NCBI GenBank assembly: GCA_964369425.1
Contig: CAYJGW010000003.1
Span: 27,017 to 91,016 of the forward strand
Reading direction: 5' to 3'
DNA: 64,000 nt
Source: CAUPWF01 sp964369425
Lineage (GTDB): Bacteria; Bacillota; Clostridia; Lachnospirales; Lachnospiraceae
A program made the position numbers and the translations under genes. Positions within the stretch are counted from its first letter, which is position 1. Each line of letters starts with the position of its first letter. Below the pieces are notes generated by a model. That model made no database searches and was not told the DNA's origin. It worked only from the letters and a program-made list of their open reading frames with translations. This document shows, one piece after another, positions 42,355 to 51,821 of this stretch.

Positions 42355-42391
42355 AAAAATGCAAGTTAACTTGCATTAACTTGCATTTTTG
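42355..42391 (-). terminator. Intrinsic terminator after the thrC operon
   Basis: An 11-bp stem ATGCAAGTTAA / TTAACTTGCAT (42359-42369, 42376-42386) with A-runs before and T-runs after, so it can act on both strands. The left arm is also part of an 18-nt perfect palindrome, giving two alternative folds. Confidence 0.75.
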
Positions 42392-42468
42392 TATATATTT
42401 TTATTACCTTTTCACGATTTTAACACCTTTTTATATATTTTCTTGCAATATCTCTGTTAAAAATTTCA

Positions 42469-42816
42469 CTAATTATAATATTGCTTTTTTAACTTGTTTA
42501 CACCAATTGCATACCAAATTAGTACCGCGAACTCAACAAGAATAAAAACCAATGTTATATTTAACAATCCTGAAATAACGGTACTTAATAATAGTATCAC
42601 TCCATAGAGTACAATAGAACTTCCCAAAACAATTAATTTCGGCGAAGCCTTTGTGATAAATTCTCCTGGATTACTGCATTCCCTTTTAGCTGTCTCCCTA
42701 TCAAGAAGCACTGTTGTGTTGATGATTCCAGTTTTCTTCATAACATACACAGCATAAAAGCAGTACAAACCAGATAACAAAGCAAAACCGCCTAAAAATA
42801 AGTCAAAACTCTCCAT
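42469..42816 (-). CDS. Small membrane protein of unknown function
   Basis: 115 residues with three hydrophobic segments (about 5-25, 60-82, 86-105) and a central polar loop with KRECSNPGEFITKAS. I do not recognise a named domain. It begins 9 bp after the thrC stop, so it is transcribed with the leuCD-thrC genes, and a terminator follows. Confidence 0.6.
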   Translation of the reverse strand: MESFDLFLGGFALLSGLYCFYAVYVMKKTGIINTTVLLDRETAKRECSNPGEFITKASPKLIVLGSSIVLYGVILLLSTVISGLLNITLVFILVEFAVLIWYAIGVNKLKKQYYN

Positions 42817-42825
42817 AGATTACAC

Positions 42826-44319
42826 CTACTCTTTAATTTTTAAAATTTTCTTTACTACCTGTTCCATCTCTGCCACTGCACAATTCGTAGTATGCACCAC
42901 TTCTGCATCCATAATTTCTTTAATCGCATGCGGAATTTCTACATTTGCAAGCTCACACAACTCATGAATTAACTCAAACGAATCTTTTCCTTTGTACTTT
43001 TTGTCAATAGCTTCCATTACACTATCTGTGAATTTGTACGGACTAGCTGTTGAAGCGATTAGACACTTTGTAGTATCATCATGTTCCGCTTGGTATCTTT
43101 TACAAACAACATCTGCAACCGCTGTATGGGTATCTAGTACATATCCCGAATGTTCATATACTGCCTTGATGTCTTTGCTCACTTCAGATTCCGTTGCATA
43201 ACCTCCTACAAAATTCTTCATCTGAGTTCTCATATTCTCTGAGACACAATAGGAGCCTTCCATTCGAAGAGAATCCATCAATTCTTTGTTTTTCTTCGCA
43301 TCATTTCCTGCTACAGCGTAAATTAATCGTTCCAAGTTACTAGATATCAGTATATCCATAGATGGTGAGGTTGTAAGTATAAACTCTCTATTTCTATCAT
43401 ATACACCCGTTTCAAAGAAATCAAACAGTACTTTATTCTCATTGCTTGCACAAATCAACTTTCCAATCGGTACACCCATCTCTTTTGCATAATACGCTGC
43501 TAAAATATTTCCAAAGTTTCCAGTTGGCACCACTACATTTAGCAACTCCCCTGCAACTAATTCTTCTTGTTTTAATAACTTTGCATAAGCATATACATAA
43601 TATACAATCTGAGGTACCAATCTTCCTATATTAATCGAATTGGCTGATGAAAATTGATATCCTGCTTCTGCGAGTTCTGCTGCTAACTCTTTACTTTCAA
43701 ACATTTGCTTTACACCTGTTTGTGCATTATCAAAATTCCCATCAATTGCAACAACAGAAGTGTTCTTTCCTTTTTGAGTCGTCATTTGCAATTCTTGAAC
43801 TTTACTTACGCCATCCTTAGGATAGAACACAATAATACTAGTTCCTTCTACATCCGCAAACCCTGCAAGTGCAGCTTTCCCTGTATCCCCCGATGTAGCA
43901 GCAAGAATCACAATTTCCTTCGTAACATGATTTTTCTTTGCCGATGTAGTCATAAGATGTGGCAAAATCGAAAGTGCCATGTCTTTGAATGCAATCGTAG
44001 AACCATGGAACAATTCTAGGTAATACGTGTCATCGACTTTTACAAGAGGTGCAATCTCTTTCGTATCAAACTTATCATCATATGCTTTCTCAATACATCC
44101 TTTTAACTCTACTTCTGTAAAATCCGAAAGAAACTCTTTCATCACTTGATATGCTACTTCTTGATAGTTCATATCTTTCAATTCTTCCATAGTAATTGGT
44201 AACTTTGGGATACTAGTTGGAACAAATAAACCACCATCATCTGCTAATCCTTTTAAAATCGCCTCTGACGCTTTAAACTCTTTTTCTGCACTTCTCGTGC
44301 TTTTGTACAATACACTCAT
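42826..44319 (-). CDS. thrC: Threonine synthase
   Basis: 497 residues, PLP-dependent, converting O-phosphohomoserine to threonine. The PLP lysine is in HGSTIAFKDMALS (about 105-117) and the phosphate-binding VVPTGNFGNILAAYYA follows. The N-terminus STRSAEKEFKASEAILKGLADDGGLFVP is typical of the longer (class II) ThrC. It starts 17 bp downstream of leuD. Confidence 0.96.
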   Translation of the reverse strand: MSVLYKSTRSAEKEFKASEAILKGLADDGGLFVPTSIPKLPITMEELKDMNYQEVAYQVMKEFLSDFTEVELKGCIEKAYDDKFDTKEIAPLVKVDDTYYLELFHGSTIAFKDMALSILPHLMTTSAKKNHVTKEIVILAATSGDTGKAALAGFADVEGTSIIVFYPKDGVSKVQELQMTTQKGKNTSVVAIDGNFDNAQTGVKQMFESKELAAELAEAGYQFSSANSINIGRLVPQIVYYVYAYAKLLKQEELVAGELLNVVVPTGNFGNILAAYYAKEMGVPIGKLICASNENKVLFDFFETGVYDRNREFILTTSPSMDILISSNLERLIYAVAGNDAKKNKELMDSLRMEGSYCVSENMRTQMKNFVGGYATESEVSKDIKAVYEHSGYVLDTHTAVADVVCKRYQAEHDDTTKCLIASTASPYKFTDSVMEAIDKKYKGKDSFELIHELCELANVEIPHAIKEIMDAEVVHTTNCAVAEMEQVVKKILKIKE

Positions 44320-44335
44320 CTAAACGAACTCCTCT

Positions 44336-44830
44336 TTATCCATTCTTTTTGTTATTCGTATAATTTACCAATCCTTCTGCCGCAATAATATTTTGCATAA
44401 ATTCTGGGAATGGCTGACCTTTAAACTCTGTGCCTTTAGTTTTATTATAAATCATTCCTGTATCAAAATCTACTTCCACTTCGTCTCCCGCTTCAATACC
44501 TCTTGCTGCTTCTACGCATTCAATAATTGGAAGTCCGATATTAATCGCATTTCTATAGAAGATACGTGCAAATGTCTCGGCGATTACACAGCTTACTCCT
44601 GCTGCCTTTAAGCACAATGGCGCATGTTCTCTTGACGATCCACATCCAAAGTTTTTATTTGCAACAATCAAATCTCCTTGCTGGACTTTACCAGCAAATT
44701 CTGGATCAATATCTACCATTGCATGTTTCGCCAACTCTTGTGCATCGAATGAATTTAGATATCTTGCTGGAATGATAACATCTGTATCTACATTATCTCC
44801 ATACTTGAATACTTTTCCTAATGCCTTCAT
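44336..44830 (-). CDS. leuD: 3-isopropylmalate dehydratase small subunit
   Basis: 164 residues of the aconitase swivel domain (GDNVDTDVIIPARYLNS, KNFGCGSSREHAPLCLKAAG). With LeuC it isomerises 2- to 3-isopropylmalate in leucine synthesis. Its ATG overlaps the leuC stop (TAATG). leuA and leuB are absent here, and the pair could also act in a related (homo)aconitase-type step. Confidence 0.93.
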   Translation of the reverse strand: MKALGKVFKYGDNVDTDVIIPARYLNSFDAQELAKHAMVDIDPEFAGKVQQGDLIVANKNFGCGSSREHAPLCLKAAGVSCVIAETFARIFYRNAINIGLPIIECVEAARGIEAGDEVEVDFDTGMIYNKTKGTEFKGQPFPEFMQNIIAAEGLVNYTNNKKNG

Positions 44831-46104
44831 TATCTTCCACCTACTTTCTCTGGATTTGCAATATAGCCTGCAATCGCACTTGCTGCTGCTACTTCTGGAG
44901 ATGCCAAATAAATCAAAGACTCTACATGTCCCATGCGTCCTACAAAGTTACGATTTGTTGTAGATACACATTTTTCTCCAGCAGCTAACACACCCATATG
45001 TCCTCCCATACATGGTCCACAGCTCGGTGTATTTACAGCACATCCTGCATCAACAAATATATCCATTAACCCTTCTTTCATACACTCTTTATAAATCTTC
45101 TGTGTTGCAGGCACTACCATCACGCGAACATCTTCATGAACTGTTTGCCCTTTAAGGATTGCTGCTGCCTTTCTCATATCTTCCATTCTTCCATTTGTAC
45201 AGGAACCTATTACCACTTGATCAATTTTAATTGGCTCCATTTCAGCAATCTCATCTACAGTTTTTGCATTTTCTGGTAGATGCGGGAATGAAACAGTCGG
45301 TCTCACTTCACTTAAATCAACGGTAATCACTTCGTCGTACGCCGCATCTTCATCTGCTTCGTATACTTTGTATGTTTTTGTAGAATGCTCTTTCATATAG
45401 CTTTCTGTCTGCTCATCTACTATAAAAATCCCATTTTTTGCTCCTGCCTCAATTGCCATATTCGCAATCGTAAAGCGGTCATCCATCGAAAGATTCTTAA
45501 TTCCATCTCCTACAAATTCCATTGATTTATATAAGGCACCATCTACACCAATTCTCCCAATAATATGTAAAATCACATCTTTTCCACTTACATATGGTCC
45601 TGGAGTACCTGTGATTACAAATTTCACTGCACTTGGTACTTTAAACCAAATCTCTCCTGTCGCCATTCCTGTCGCAACATCTGTAGTACCCATTCCTGTC
45701 GAAAATGCTCCAAGTGCTCCATAAGTACATGTATGTGAATCTGCCCCTATAATACACTCTCCCGCTACCACTAATCCAAGTTCAGGTAAAATTGCATGTT
45801 CCACTCCTGATTTTCCTTGCTCAAATACATTAGTGATTCCTTGTTCTTTTACAAATTCACGAATTGCCTTTGAATTCTCAGCTGATTTGATATCCTTATT
45901 CGGTGTAAAGTGATCTGGTACAAACATCACCTTATCCTTATCAAAAACTTTATCTGACATCTGCTTTAAAATCGGCAATGCCATCGGCCCTGTAATATCA
46001 TTTGCCATTACTACATCTAATTTCGCTTCTATTAATTGTCCTGCTTCTACACTCTCTAAACCAGCATGATCTGCAAGGATTTTTTGCGTCATTGTCATTC
46101 CCAT
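44830..46104 (-). CDS. leuC: 3-isopropylmalate dehydratase large subunit
   Basis: About 424 residues when started at 46104 (MGMTMTQKILADHAG; AGGAGG 11 nt upstream); an in-frame ATG 20 codons earlier lies before the promoter -10 and is rejected. [4Fe-4S] ligands: Cys in ADSHTCTYGA, GSCTNGRMEDM and the CGPC pair. It is of the clostridial/archaeal HacA-LeuC short type. First gene of leuC-leuD-thrC. Confidence 0.93.
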   Translation of the reverse strand: MGMTMTQKILADHAGLESVEAGQLIEAKLDVVMANDITGPMALPILKQMSDKVFDKDKVMFVPDHFTPNKDIKSAENSKAIREFVKEQGITNVFEQGKSGVEHAILPELGLVVAGECIIGADSHTCTYGALGAFSTGMGTTDVATGMATGEIWFKVPSAVKFVITGTPGPYVSGKDVILHIIGRIGVDGALYKSMEFVGDGIKNLSMDDRFTIANMAIEAGAKNGIFIVDEQTESYMKEHSTKTYKVYEADEDAAYDEVITVDLSEVRPTVSFPHLPENAKTVDEIAEMEPIKIDQVVIGSCTNGRMEDMRKAAAILKGQTVHEDVRVMVVPATQKIYKECMKEGLMDIFVDAGCAVNTPSCGPCMGGHMGVLAAGEKCVSTTNRNFVGRMGHVESLIYLASPEVAAASAIAGYIANPEKVGGR

Positions 46105-46135
46105 AATATATGATACCTCCTTTTCTCTGTTTGTT

Positions 46136-46164
46136 ATTCTAGCACAAACGTCCGCAATCGGCAA
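46136..46164 (-). promoter_or_regulatory. Promoter of leuC-leuD-thrC
   Basis: TTGCCG (46164-46159), exactly 17 nt, TAGAAT (46141-46136) on the minus strand, about 32 nt upstream of the leuC ATG. Confidence 0.55.
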
Positions 46165-46179
46165 CCCATCTCATTCTTT

Positions 46180-47001
46180 CTACATTTTTTTCACGATGTT
46201 TTCTACTAAAGATGCAAAAATGAATTTATTCTTGTTGGCAATTGCTGTCACATCATCATGACTCAACTTTTCTTGCGATATTCCTGAGGCCATATTAGTA
46301 ATACAAGAAACTCCACAAACAGCAACTCCCATATGGTGAGCAGCCATCGCTTCACAAGCTGTACTCATCCCTACTGCATCCGCTCCCCACATTTTATATA
46401 ATCGAATCTCTGCCGGTGTCTCATAATTTGGTCCTGTTGTCTGTAAATATACCCCCTCTTTTAGCTCTATATCGCACACCCTAGCCGCTTCTCTTATCTT
46501 TTCTCGCAAATCTTTATCGTACACTTCTGTCATATCCGGAAATCGCGTTCCGTATGATTCTATATTCGCTCCGATTAGAGGGCTCTGTATCAATGCTGCA
46601 ATATGATCAGTAATCATCATAAAATCCCCCACATGGAAAGAGGGGTTTATTCCCCCTACCGCATTGGTTAAAAGTAATCTCTGAATTCCCAATCTACACA
46701 TCACTCTAATCGGTAAGACTACATCACTCATATCATACCCTTCATAAAAATGAATGCGACCTTGCATAACTACTACTTTTACCGCTCCTATATATCCAAA
46801 CACCAACCTTCCTTGGTGCCCTTCTACCGTAGATATTGGGAACCCCTCAATATCTCTATACTTTATTCTTTTTACCACTTGAACAGTATCTGCAAATTTA
46901 CCAAGCCCAGATCCCATAACTAGACCTACTTCTGGCACAAATTCTATTTGCTTTTGAATGCTTTTGACACACTTTTCTACTTTTTCATATACATGATTCA
47001 T
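46180..47001 (-). CDS. punA: Purine-nucleoside phosphorylase
   Basis: A 273-residue trimeric-type PNP: GLVMGSGLGKFAD (about 26-38), STVEGHQGRLVFG, NAVGGINPSF and the base-binding NYETPAEIRLYKMWGADAVGMST. It splits purine (deoxy)nucleosides with phosphate, and the (deoxy)ribose 1-phosphate then goes to phosphopentomutase encoded two genes upstream. The gap to cdd is 22 bp. Confidence 0.95.
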   Translation of the reverse strand: MNHVYEKVEKCVKSIQKQIEFVPEVGLVMGSGLGKFADTVQVVKRIKYRDIEGFPISTVEGHQGRLVFGYIGAVKVVVMQGRIHFYEGYDMSDVVLPIRVMCRLGIQRLLLTNAVGGINPSFHVGDFMMITDHIAALIQSPLIGANIESYGTRFPDMTEVYDKDLREKIREAARVCDIELKEGVYLQTTGPNYETPAEIRLYKMWGADAVGMSTACEAMAAHHMGVAVCGVSCITNMASGISQEKLSHDDVTAIANKNKFIFASLVENIVKKM

Positions 47002-47023
47002 CCTGTCACCTCGCTTATACTCT

Positions 47024-47431
47024 TTATCTCACTGACTCTGGTCCAAATCCTTCTGGAAATAATTTTATCAATTTTTCACTCTTTATTCCGCCGTTACCAT
47101 CTTTTGTTATAATTTCAAATTCTTTTGGATCACAAAACTCTATCATCACTTGCCTGCAGACACCACAAGGAAAGCAAGGATTTTCACACTGTTCTTTTCC
47201 ACCTACAATCGCAATTTTAGAAAACGCCCTTTCTCCATGTGCAATCGCTTGAAAAAAAGCGGTTCTCTCTGCACAATTTGTAGGTGAATATGCTGCATTT
47301 TCAATGTTACAGCCACAGAATATTTTCCCTGTCTTGGTTAAAAGTGCAGCTCCTACTCGAAATCCTGAATATGGTGCATAGGCATATTCCCTAGCAGCAA
47401 TTGCTTCCTTCATCAATTCTAACTCCACCAT
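47024..47431 (-). CDS. cdd: Cytidine deaminase
   Basis: 135 residues, typical tetrameric Cdd. The zinc site is CAERTAFF (Cys and catalytic Glu) with PCFPCGVCRQ supplying the other two cysteines; CNIENAAYSPTN binds the nucleoside. It deaminates cytidine and deoxycytidine to uridines, which are salvaged further. It lies between deoB and punA, 12 bp after deoB in transcription order. Confidence 0.96.
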   Translation of the reverse strand: MVELELMKEAIAAREYAYAPYSGFRVGAALLTKTGKIFCGCNIENAAYSPTNCAERTAFFQAIAHGERAFSKIAIVGGKEQCENPCFPCGVCRQVMIEFCDPKEFEIITKDGNGGIKSEKLIKLFPEGFGPESVR

Positions 47432-47443
47432 TTATATTTCTCC

Positions 47444-48604
47444 CTATTTTCTGATTTCTTTGTAAAAACTCGTTCCTTCAGTGTTGCCTTTCACTTTAAA
47501 GTATTCTAAAACTGTGGCTGCAATATCTGCATACGTATCTCGTGTTCCTAAATTGATTCCAGCTTTTATCCGTTCTCCGTACACGAGAATCGGAACACAT
47601 TCCCTAGTATGGTCTGTACCTTCATGACCTGGATCACATCCATGATCTGCTGTAATTATCAACATATCTGTAGCTCTCATTCCTTGAAGGAATGTGGCCA
47701 ACTGTTCATCAAACTCAGTCATAGCCTTTGCATAACCATCTATATCATTTCTATGACCATACAGCATATCAAAATCAACTAGATTCGTAAAACAAAGTCC
47801 TTCAAACTCTTCCTCTAGCAATTCAATGGTTCTCTTCATTCCTTCCTCATTACTTTGAATTGATTGACTATAATCTATTCCACTTCCTGCAAAAATATCT
47901 TTTATCTTCCCCACTCCATAGGTTTTATGTCCATTCTCTTGCAAATAGTTTAGCATTGTCTTTTGCGGTGGTAACAATGAAAAATCATGTCGATTTGCCG
48001 TTCTTTTGTAATGACCTTCTACTCCAATAAATGGTCTTGCTATCACTCGTCCCACACTATGCTCATTCACTAGTAACTCTCTTGCTATCTTGCAATACTC
48101 ATAGAGTTGTTCTAATGCAACAACACCTTCGTGAGCAGCTATTTGAAACACACTATCAGCCGATGTATATACAATCAAAGCTCCCGTATCTACCTGCTCT
48201 TTTCCATACTCTTCAATCGCTTTCGTTCCTGAAATCGGGCGATTACACAAAGTCTTTCTTCCCGTTTTTTCTTCAAATCGCTTTATAAGTTCCTCTGGAA
48301 AACCATTCGGATAAGTAGGCATTGGTGTCTTTGAAACAACACCCGCCATTTCCCAATGCCCAATCGTAGTATCTTTCCCAAGCGATAACTCTTTTGCTCT
48401 TCCAAAGGAACCTTTTGCCTCTATTTCTCCACAACACTGTACCGTTTCAATTCTTCCTAGACCTAGCTCACACAAATTGCTGACCTTAAAAAAGGGAGAA
48501 TTGCTGATTGATAACAATGTATTTGCACCTTCATCCCCAAATTCACGCGCATCTGGTGCATGACCTATCCCAAAACTATCTAATACAATCAAAAACACTC
48601 TCAC
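47444..48604 (-). CDS. deoB: Phosphopentomutase
   Basis: About 386 residues. The GTG at 48604 is chosen: AAGAGGTG lies 4 nt upstream and the product then begins VRVFLIVLDSFGIG, as in DeoB. An ATG 34 codons earlier would overlap the PHP gene. Metal ligands of the alkaline-phosphatase-like fold are in LDSFGIGHAPDA, DFSLL and TADHGCDPGHEGTDHTRE. It interconverts (deoxy)ribose 1- and 5-phosphate. Confidence 0.95.
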   Translation of the reverse strand: MRVFLIVLDSFGIGHAPDAREFGDEGANTLLSISNSPFFKVSNLCELGLGRIETVQCCGEIEAKGSFGRAKELSLGKDTTIGHWEMAGVVSKTPMPTYPNGFPEELIKRFEEKTGRKTLCNRPISGTKAIEEYGKEQVDTGALIVYTSADSVFQIAAHEGVVALEQLYEYCKIARELLVNEHSVGRVIARPFIGVEGHYKRTANRHDFSLLPPQKTMLNYLQENGHKTYGVGKIKDIFAGSGIDYSQSIQSNEEGMKRTIELLEEEFEGLCFTNLVDFDMLYGHRNDIDGYAKAMTEFDEQLATFLQGMRATDMLIITADHGCDPGHEGTDHTRECVPILVYGERIKAGINLGTRDTYADIAATVLEYFKVKGNTEGTSFYKEIRK

Positions 48605-48683
48605 AGTTTCACCTCTTTTCTTCACCGAAAAAGGTACAAATCCCTTACGAAAGACTTGCACCTCTTTTTCACTTGCCTCCTTG

Positions 48684-49538
48684 CTACTCTTGCATACGAG
48701 TCGCATTCCACTTTTTCAACTTTTTATGCTTATATTCTAACTCAATTGGGTCAATTGGATCCATTGGATTTTCATCAAACCACTTTTCTCTCCGTTTCGC
48801 TCTTTCCAATAAAGCTCCTCCTGTGTTATAAATCCAAAACATATAAACTAATACTTTATTCACCTTCCCAAGCTTGTCTTTAGTGGTTTTATCATAAATC
48901 TGACCATCAGCTGTAATTCCTTCTTTCTTTCGTATCGCTGCAATCAAATCCAATTCACTTTTAATCTCATCTTCGAATTCTGTATATGCCATACCTACAC
49001 AAGCTTCTCTATGTGCATCACTTCCTCCTACACCAGGCTTATGATATTTTTGCGCCAACTTTAACGCTCCGTCATTCGACTCTTCTGGCTCACACGCATT
49101 ATAGGTTTCTATAAAATCGAATTTTGCCGCAAGCTTCGGATTCTTTTTGTAACTTTTGCATCTTGCATAACTCATATATTTTTCGCCACAAGGATGAGCT
49201 GGACCAAGCACTCCTCCATTTTTGTGTACGAAATCAATTAAGATTTTTACAGGTAACCCCCTAATCTCCAGTAATCTTTTCTTTACTTTCTGAGGCATAA
49301 TCACAATAATATGACCCGCATCGCAAGTATCGTATTCCACACCTTTGATTACAACAAAATCATTGTGTACTTTTCCATCAATATGCTTTTTCCAATATCT
49401 ATACCCATTATAAGTATTATGATCCGTAACAACCATTCCGCCAAATCCTTTGGATTTGAGCAATGTAATATATTCTTCTAGTTTCACTTTGCTATCTATA
49501 GAACCTTCATTAACATGGCAATGCATATCTATTTTCAT
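48684..49538 (-). CDS. PHP-domain metal-dependent phosphoesterase
   Basis: 284 residues. PHP metal motifs: MHCHVNEG (about 5-12), VTDHNTYNGY (about 38-47), KGVEYD, HPCGEKYMSYAR and GSDAHRE. A C-terminal helical tail (about 235-284) is basic. The substrate is not known. It lies 79 bp upstream of deoB and 20 bp downstream of the ABC-F gene, and shares no operon mates with the PHP protein at 30.4 kb. Confidence 0.82.
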   Translation of the reverse strand: MKIDMHCHVNEGSIDSKVKLEEYITLLKSKGFGGMVVTDHNTYNGYRYWKKHIDGKVHNDFVVIKGVEYDTCDAGHIIVIMPQKVKKRLLEIRGLPVKILIDFVHKNGGVLGPAHPCGEKYMSYARCKSYKKNPKLAAKFDFIETYNACEPEESNDGALKLAQKYHKPGVGGSDAHREACVGMAYTEFEDEIKSELDLIAAIRKKEGITADGQIYDKTTKDKLGKVNKVLVYMFWIYNTGGALLERAKRREKWFDENPMDPIDPIELEYKHKKLKKWNATRMQE

Positions 49539-49558
49539 ACTACATCTTCCTTTATTGT

Positions 49559-51364
49559 TTATTTGGAACCCTCTTGCTCTTCTTTTATTCGTTCTTCTAG
49601 TTCTTGCAAGTACACCCAGCGTTCCATCTTCTCTTCTAGTCTTAGTTGAACTTCTTGTCTTTTCTCCATAAGCTCTTTTAATTTCAAGAAATCTGTTGCA
49701 GAATTCTCAATGTCTGATTCTATACTTTCCAACTCAGTTTCAAATGCTTCAATATCAGTATCTATTGTCTCATATTCTTTCTGCTCATTATAAGAAAACT
49801 TTAATTTTTTCTTCCTGTCACGTTGCTTATAGTCTGCCTTCTTCTGTTTGGTGTCATTCTTTTTTTCTTTTATTTCTAATTCATCATTTCTTTTTAATTG
49901 ATAATCTGTGTAATCTCCTTCGTACTGAGTAATCCTTCCATTTTCAAATGCAAATACTCTATTAACCACTCGATCTAAAAAATATCGGTCATGGGAAACT
50001 ACAATCACAATTCCTTGGAACTCATCTAGATAGCTTTCCAATATATTCAATGTTGTGATGTCTAAATCATTTGTAGGTTCGTCTAATATCAAAACATTTG
50101 GATTTCTCATAAGTACTCTCAGTAGATACAATCGACGTCTTTCTCCTCCTGATAACTTCTCAATTAGCTGATATTGCATCGTCTTATCAAATAGGAATCG
50201 TTCCAACATCTTTGATGCTGTTACCTTGCCTTCTGCTGTCTCAATATACTCTCCGACTTCTTTTATGTAATCAATCACTTTATCTTTATCATTCATGGAT
50301 TCGTTAGTCTGCGAAAAATAGCCAATATTTACAGTTTCTCCAACTTCAATTCTTCCTGTATCTGGTTTCTCTATTTCAGTTATGATATTTAATAACGTAG
50401 ACTTTCCACAACCATTGCTTCCCACTATTCCTACCCTATCATCTCGCAAGAAGATATATTCAAATTCACCAAATAATGCCTTGTCCCCATACTTTTTAGA
50501 GACATCATACAATTCAATCGTCTTTTTCCCTAATCTACTACCAATAGAACTCATCTCTAACTTTTCACTGGCTTCTACTCGTTTATTCGCTTTTAGTTCT
50601 TCAAATCGGTCAATTCGCGACTTTTGTTTTGTGCTTCTAGCTCTTGCACCTCTTTTCATCCATTCTAATTCAACTCTATAAAGACTTTTTCGCTTTCTCT
50701 CTGTCGCAATCTCCATCTCTTCTCTTGCCGATTTTAATGATAAAAACGCTTCATAATTACCATCATAAGAGTACATCTTTCCTTGATCAATCTCAACTAT
50801 CTTATTGCACACTTCTTCCAAGAAGTAACGATCATGAGTTACCATAATCAATGCAACTCTTTTTTTCTTCAAATATTGTTCCAACCAACTCGCCATATCA
50901 CAATCCAAATGGTTTGTAGGTTCATCTAGAATAAGCACGTCGCAGGTCTGAACCAATGCTGCTGCAAGAGCTACCCTTTTCTTCTCTCCGCCAGATAGAT
51001 TATCCACCTCTTTGTAGATATCTTCTACACCTAATACTTGTAGAATATTTTTTATCTCACCTTCCATATCCCAAGATTCATTATTCTTGCTGATTTCTTT
51101 CACTACATAATCATAAATTCTTATGTTTTTATCAAACTTCGTCTCTTGCGGTAAGTAATTAATCACAACGTGATTCCCCTTCGTGTAAGTTCCACTATCT
51201 ATACTCTCTTCTTCCGCCAAAATGCGAAGCAAAGTCGTCTTTCCAGTTCCATTGACACCTACAATCCCTACCTTGTCTCCATCTTCAAGTGAAAAATCTG
51301 CACCATCAAAAATTTTACGTTCTGTGTGAACCTTTGTCATTGCGTTTATGTTAAGTAAGTTCAT
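49559..51364 (-). CDS. ABC-F family ATPase (Uup-like)
   Basis: 601 residues with two ATPase modules: Walker A GVNGTGKTTLL and GSNGCGKSTLL, signatures LSGGEKKRVALA and LSGGERRRLYLLR, Walker B LILDEPTNHLD and LILDEPTNDLD. A linker separates the modules and a C-terminal coiled coil (about 505-601) follows, as in Uup. There is no membrane domain. ABC-F proteins act on ribosomes or, for Uup, also on branched DNA; the coiled coil favours Uup. Confidence 0.88.
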   Translation of the reverse strand: MNLLNINAMTKVHTERKIFDGADFSLEDGDKVGIVGVNGTGKTTLLRILAEEESIDSGTYTKGNHVVINYLPQETKFDKNIRIYDYVVKEISKNNESWDMEGEIKNILQVLGVEDIYKEVDNLSGGEKKRVALAAALVQTCDVLILDEPTNHLDCDMASWLEQYLKKKRVALIMVTHDRYFLEEVCNKIVEIDQGKMYSYDGNYEAFLSLKSAREEMEIATERKRKSLYRVELEWMKRGARARSTKQKSRIDRFEELKANKRVEASEKLEMSSIGSRLGKKTIELYDVSKKYGDKALFGEFEYIFLRDDRVGIVGSNGCGKSTLLNIITEIEKPDTGRIEVGETVNIGYFSQTNESMNDKDKVIDYIKEVGEYIETAEGKVTASKMLERFLFDKTMQYQLIEKLSGGERRRLYLLRVLMRNPNVLILDEPTNDLDITTLNILESYLDEFQGIVIVVSHDRYFLDRVVNRVFAFENGRITQYEGDYTDYQLKRNDELEIKEKKNDTKQKKADYKQRDRKKKLKFSYNEQKEYETIDTDIEAFETELESIESDIENSATDFLKLKELMEKRQEVQLRLEEKMERWVYLQELEERIKEEQEGSK

Positions 51365-51498
51365 TTTTTGTCGCCTCTTTTTATCCTTTTTTCTATGTTG
51401 ATATTATAGCACAAATATATAAAAAATCCGTAAAGAAAAAGTGAAATCTATCCAAAGAATTAGAAATGCCATTTCCTGCAATATTTTAAATGCAACTG

Positions 51499-51532
51499 AA
51501 AAATGAGCATCACTCTTTACGATTGATACTCA
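51499..51532 (-). terminator. Intrinsic terminator of the 51.5-52.1 kb RNA
   Basis: A 9-bp stem TGAGTATCA / TGATGCTCA (one G-U pair) with an 11-nt loop, then five U on the minus strand. Confidence 0.8.
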
Positions 51533-51707
51533 CTTTTCATTGAAAGTCTTCCATTTGCAACTTTTCACCTTTCGGTTGTACCGTCCTACTTAGTTCGTCT
51601 TTTTAAACTTACTTTTTTGGTGGTCCATACCTGCCTTTCATAAATTTCACAACATTGATTCATCTACTTTCTACTCATCTTTTTTCACTGAATCCTATCG
51701 CATTTAC

Positions 51708-51821
51708 TAACTTCATCTTTCATTCAAAGTTAACGTAACTCCTACTAACTTTATTCTTCACTTAAAGCTAATACAACTCTCTCTAACTTTATCGTTCGTA
51801 TAAAACTAATACTGCTTATCA
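51708..51821 (-). repeat. Three 38-bp tandem repeats, each with a hairpin
   Basis: Units begin at 51708, 51746 and 51784. Each opens with TAACTTT or TAACTTC on the plus strand and holds a 25-nt hairpin. Stems on the minus strand are TAGTTTTA/TAAAGTTA, TAGCTTTA/TAAAGTTA and TAACTTT/GAAGTTA: bases differ but pairing is kept, partly by G-U. Confidence 0.75.

Noticed and set aside
46105..46164. Upstream in-frame start for leuC
   Set aside because: It would place the start in front of the predicted -10 and lacks a ribosome site; the ATG at 46104 follows AGGAGG.
51465..51490. Second 6S-like segment: AATGCCATTTCCTGCA resembles the 6S motif at about 40058-40073
   Set aside because: Only about 20 nt are similar and the surrounding sequence has no 6S layout; probably chance.
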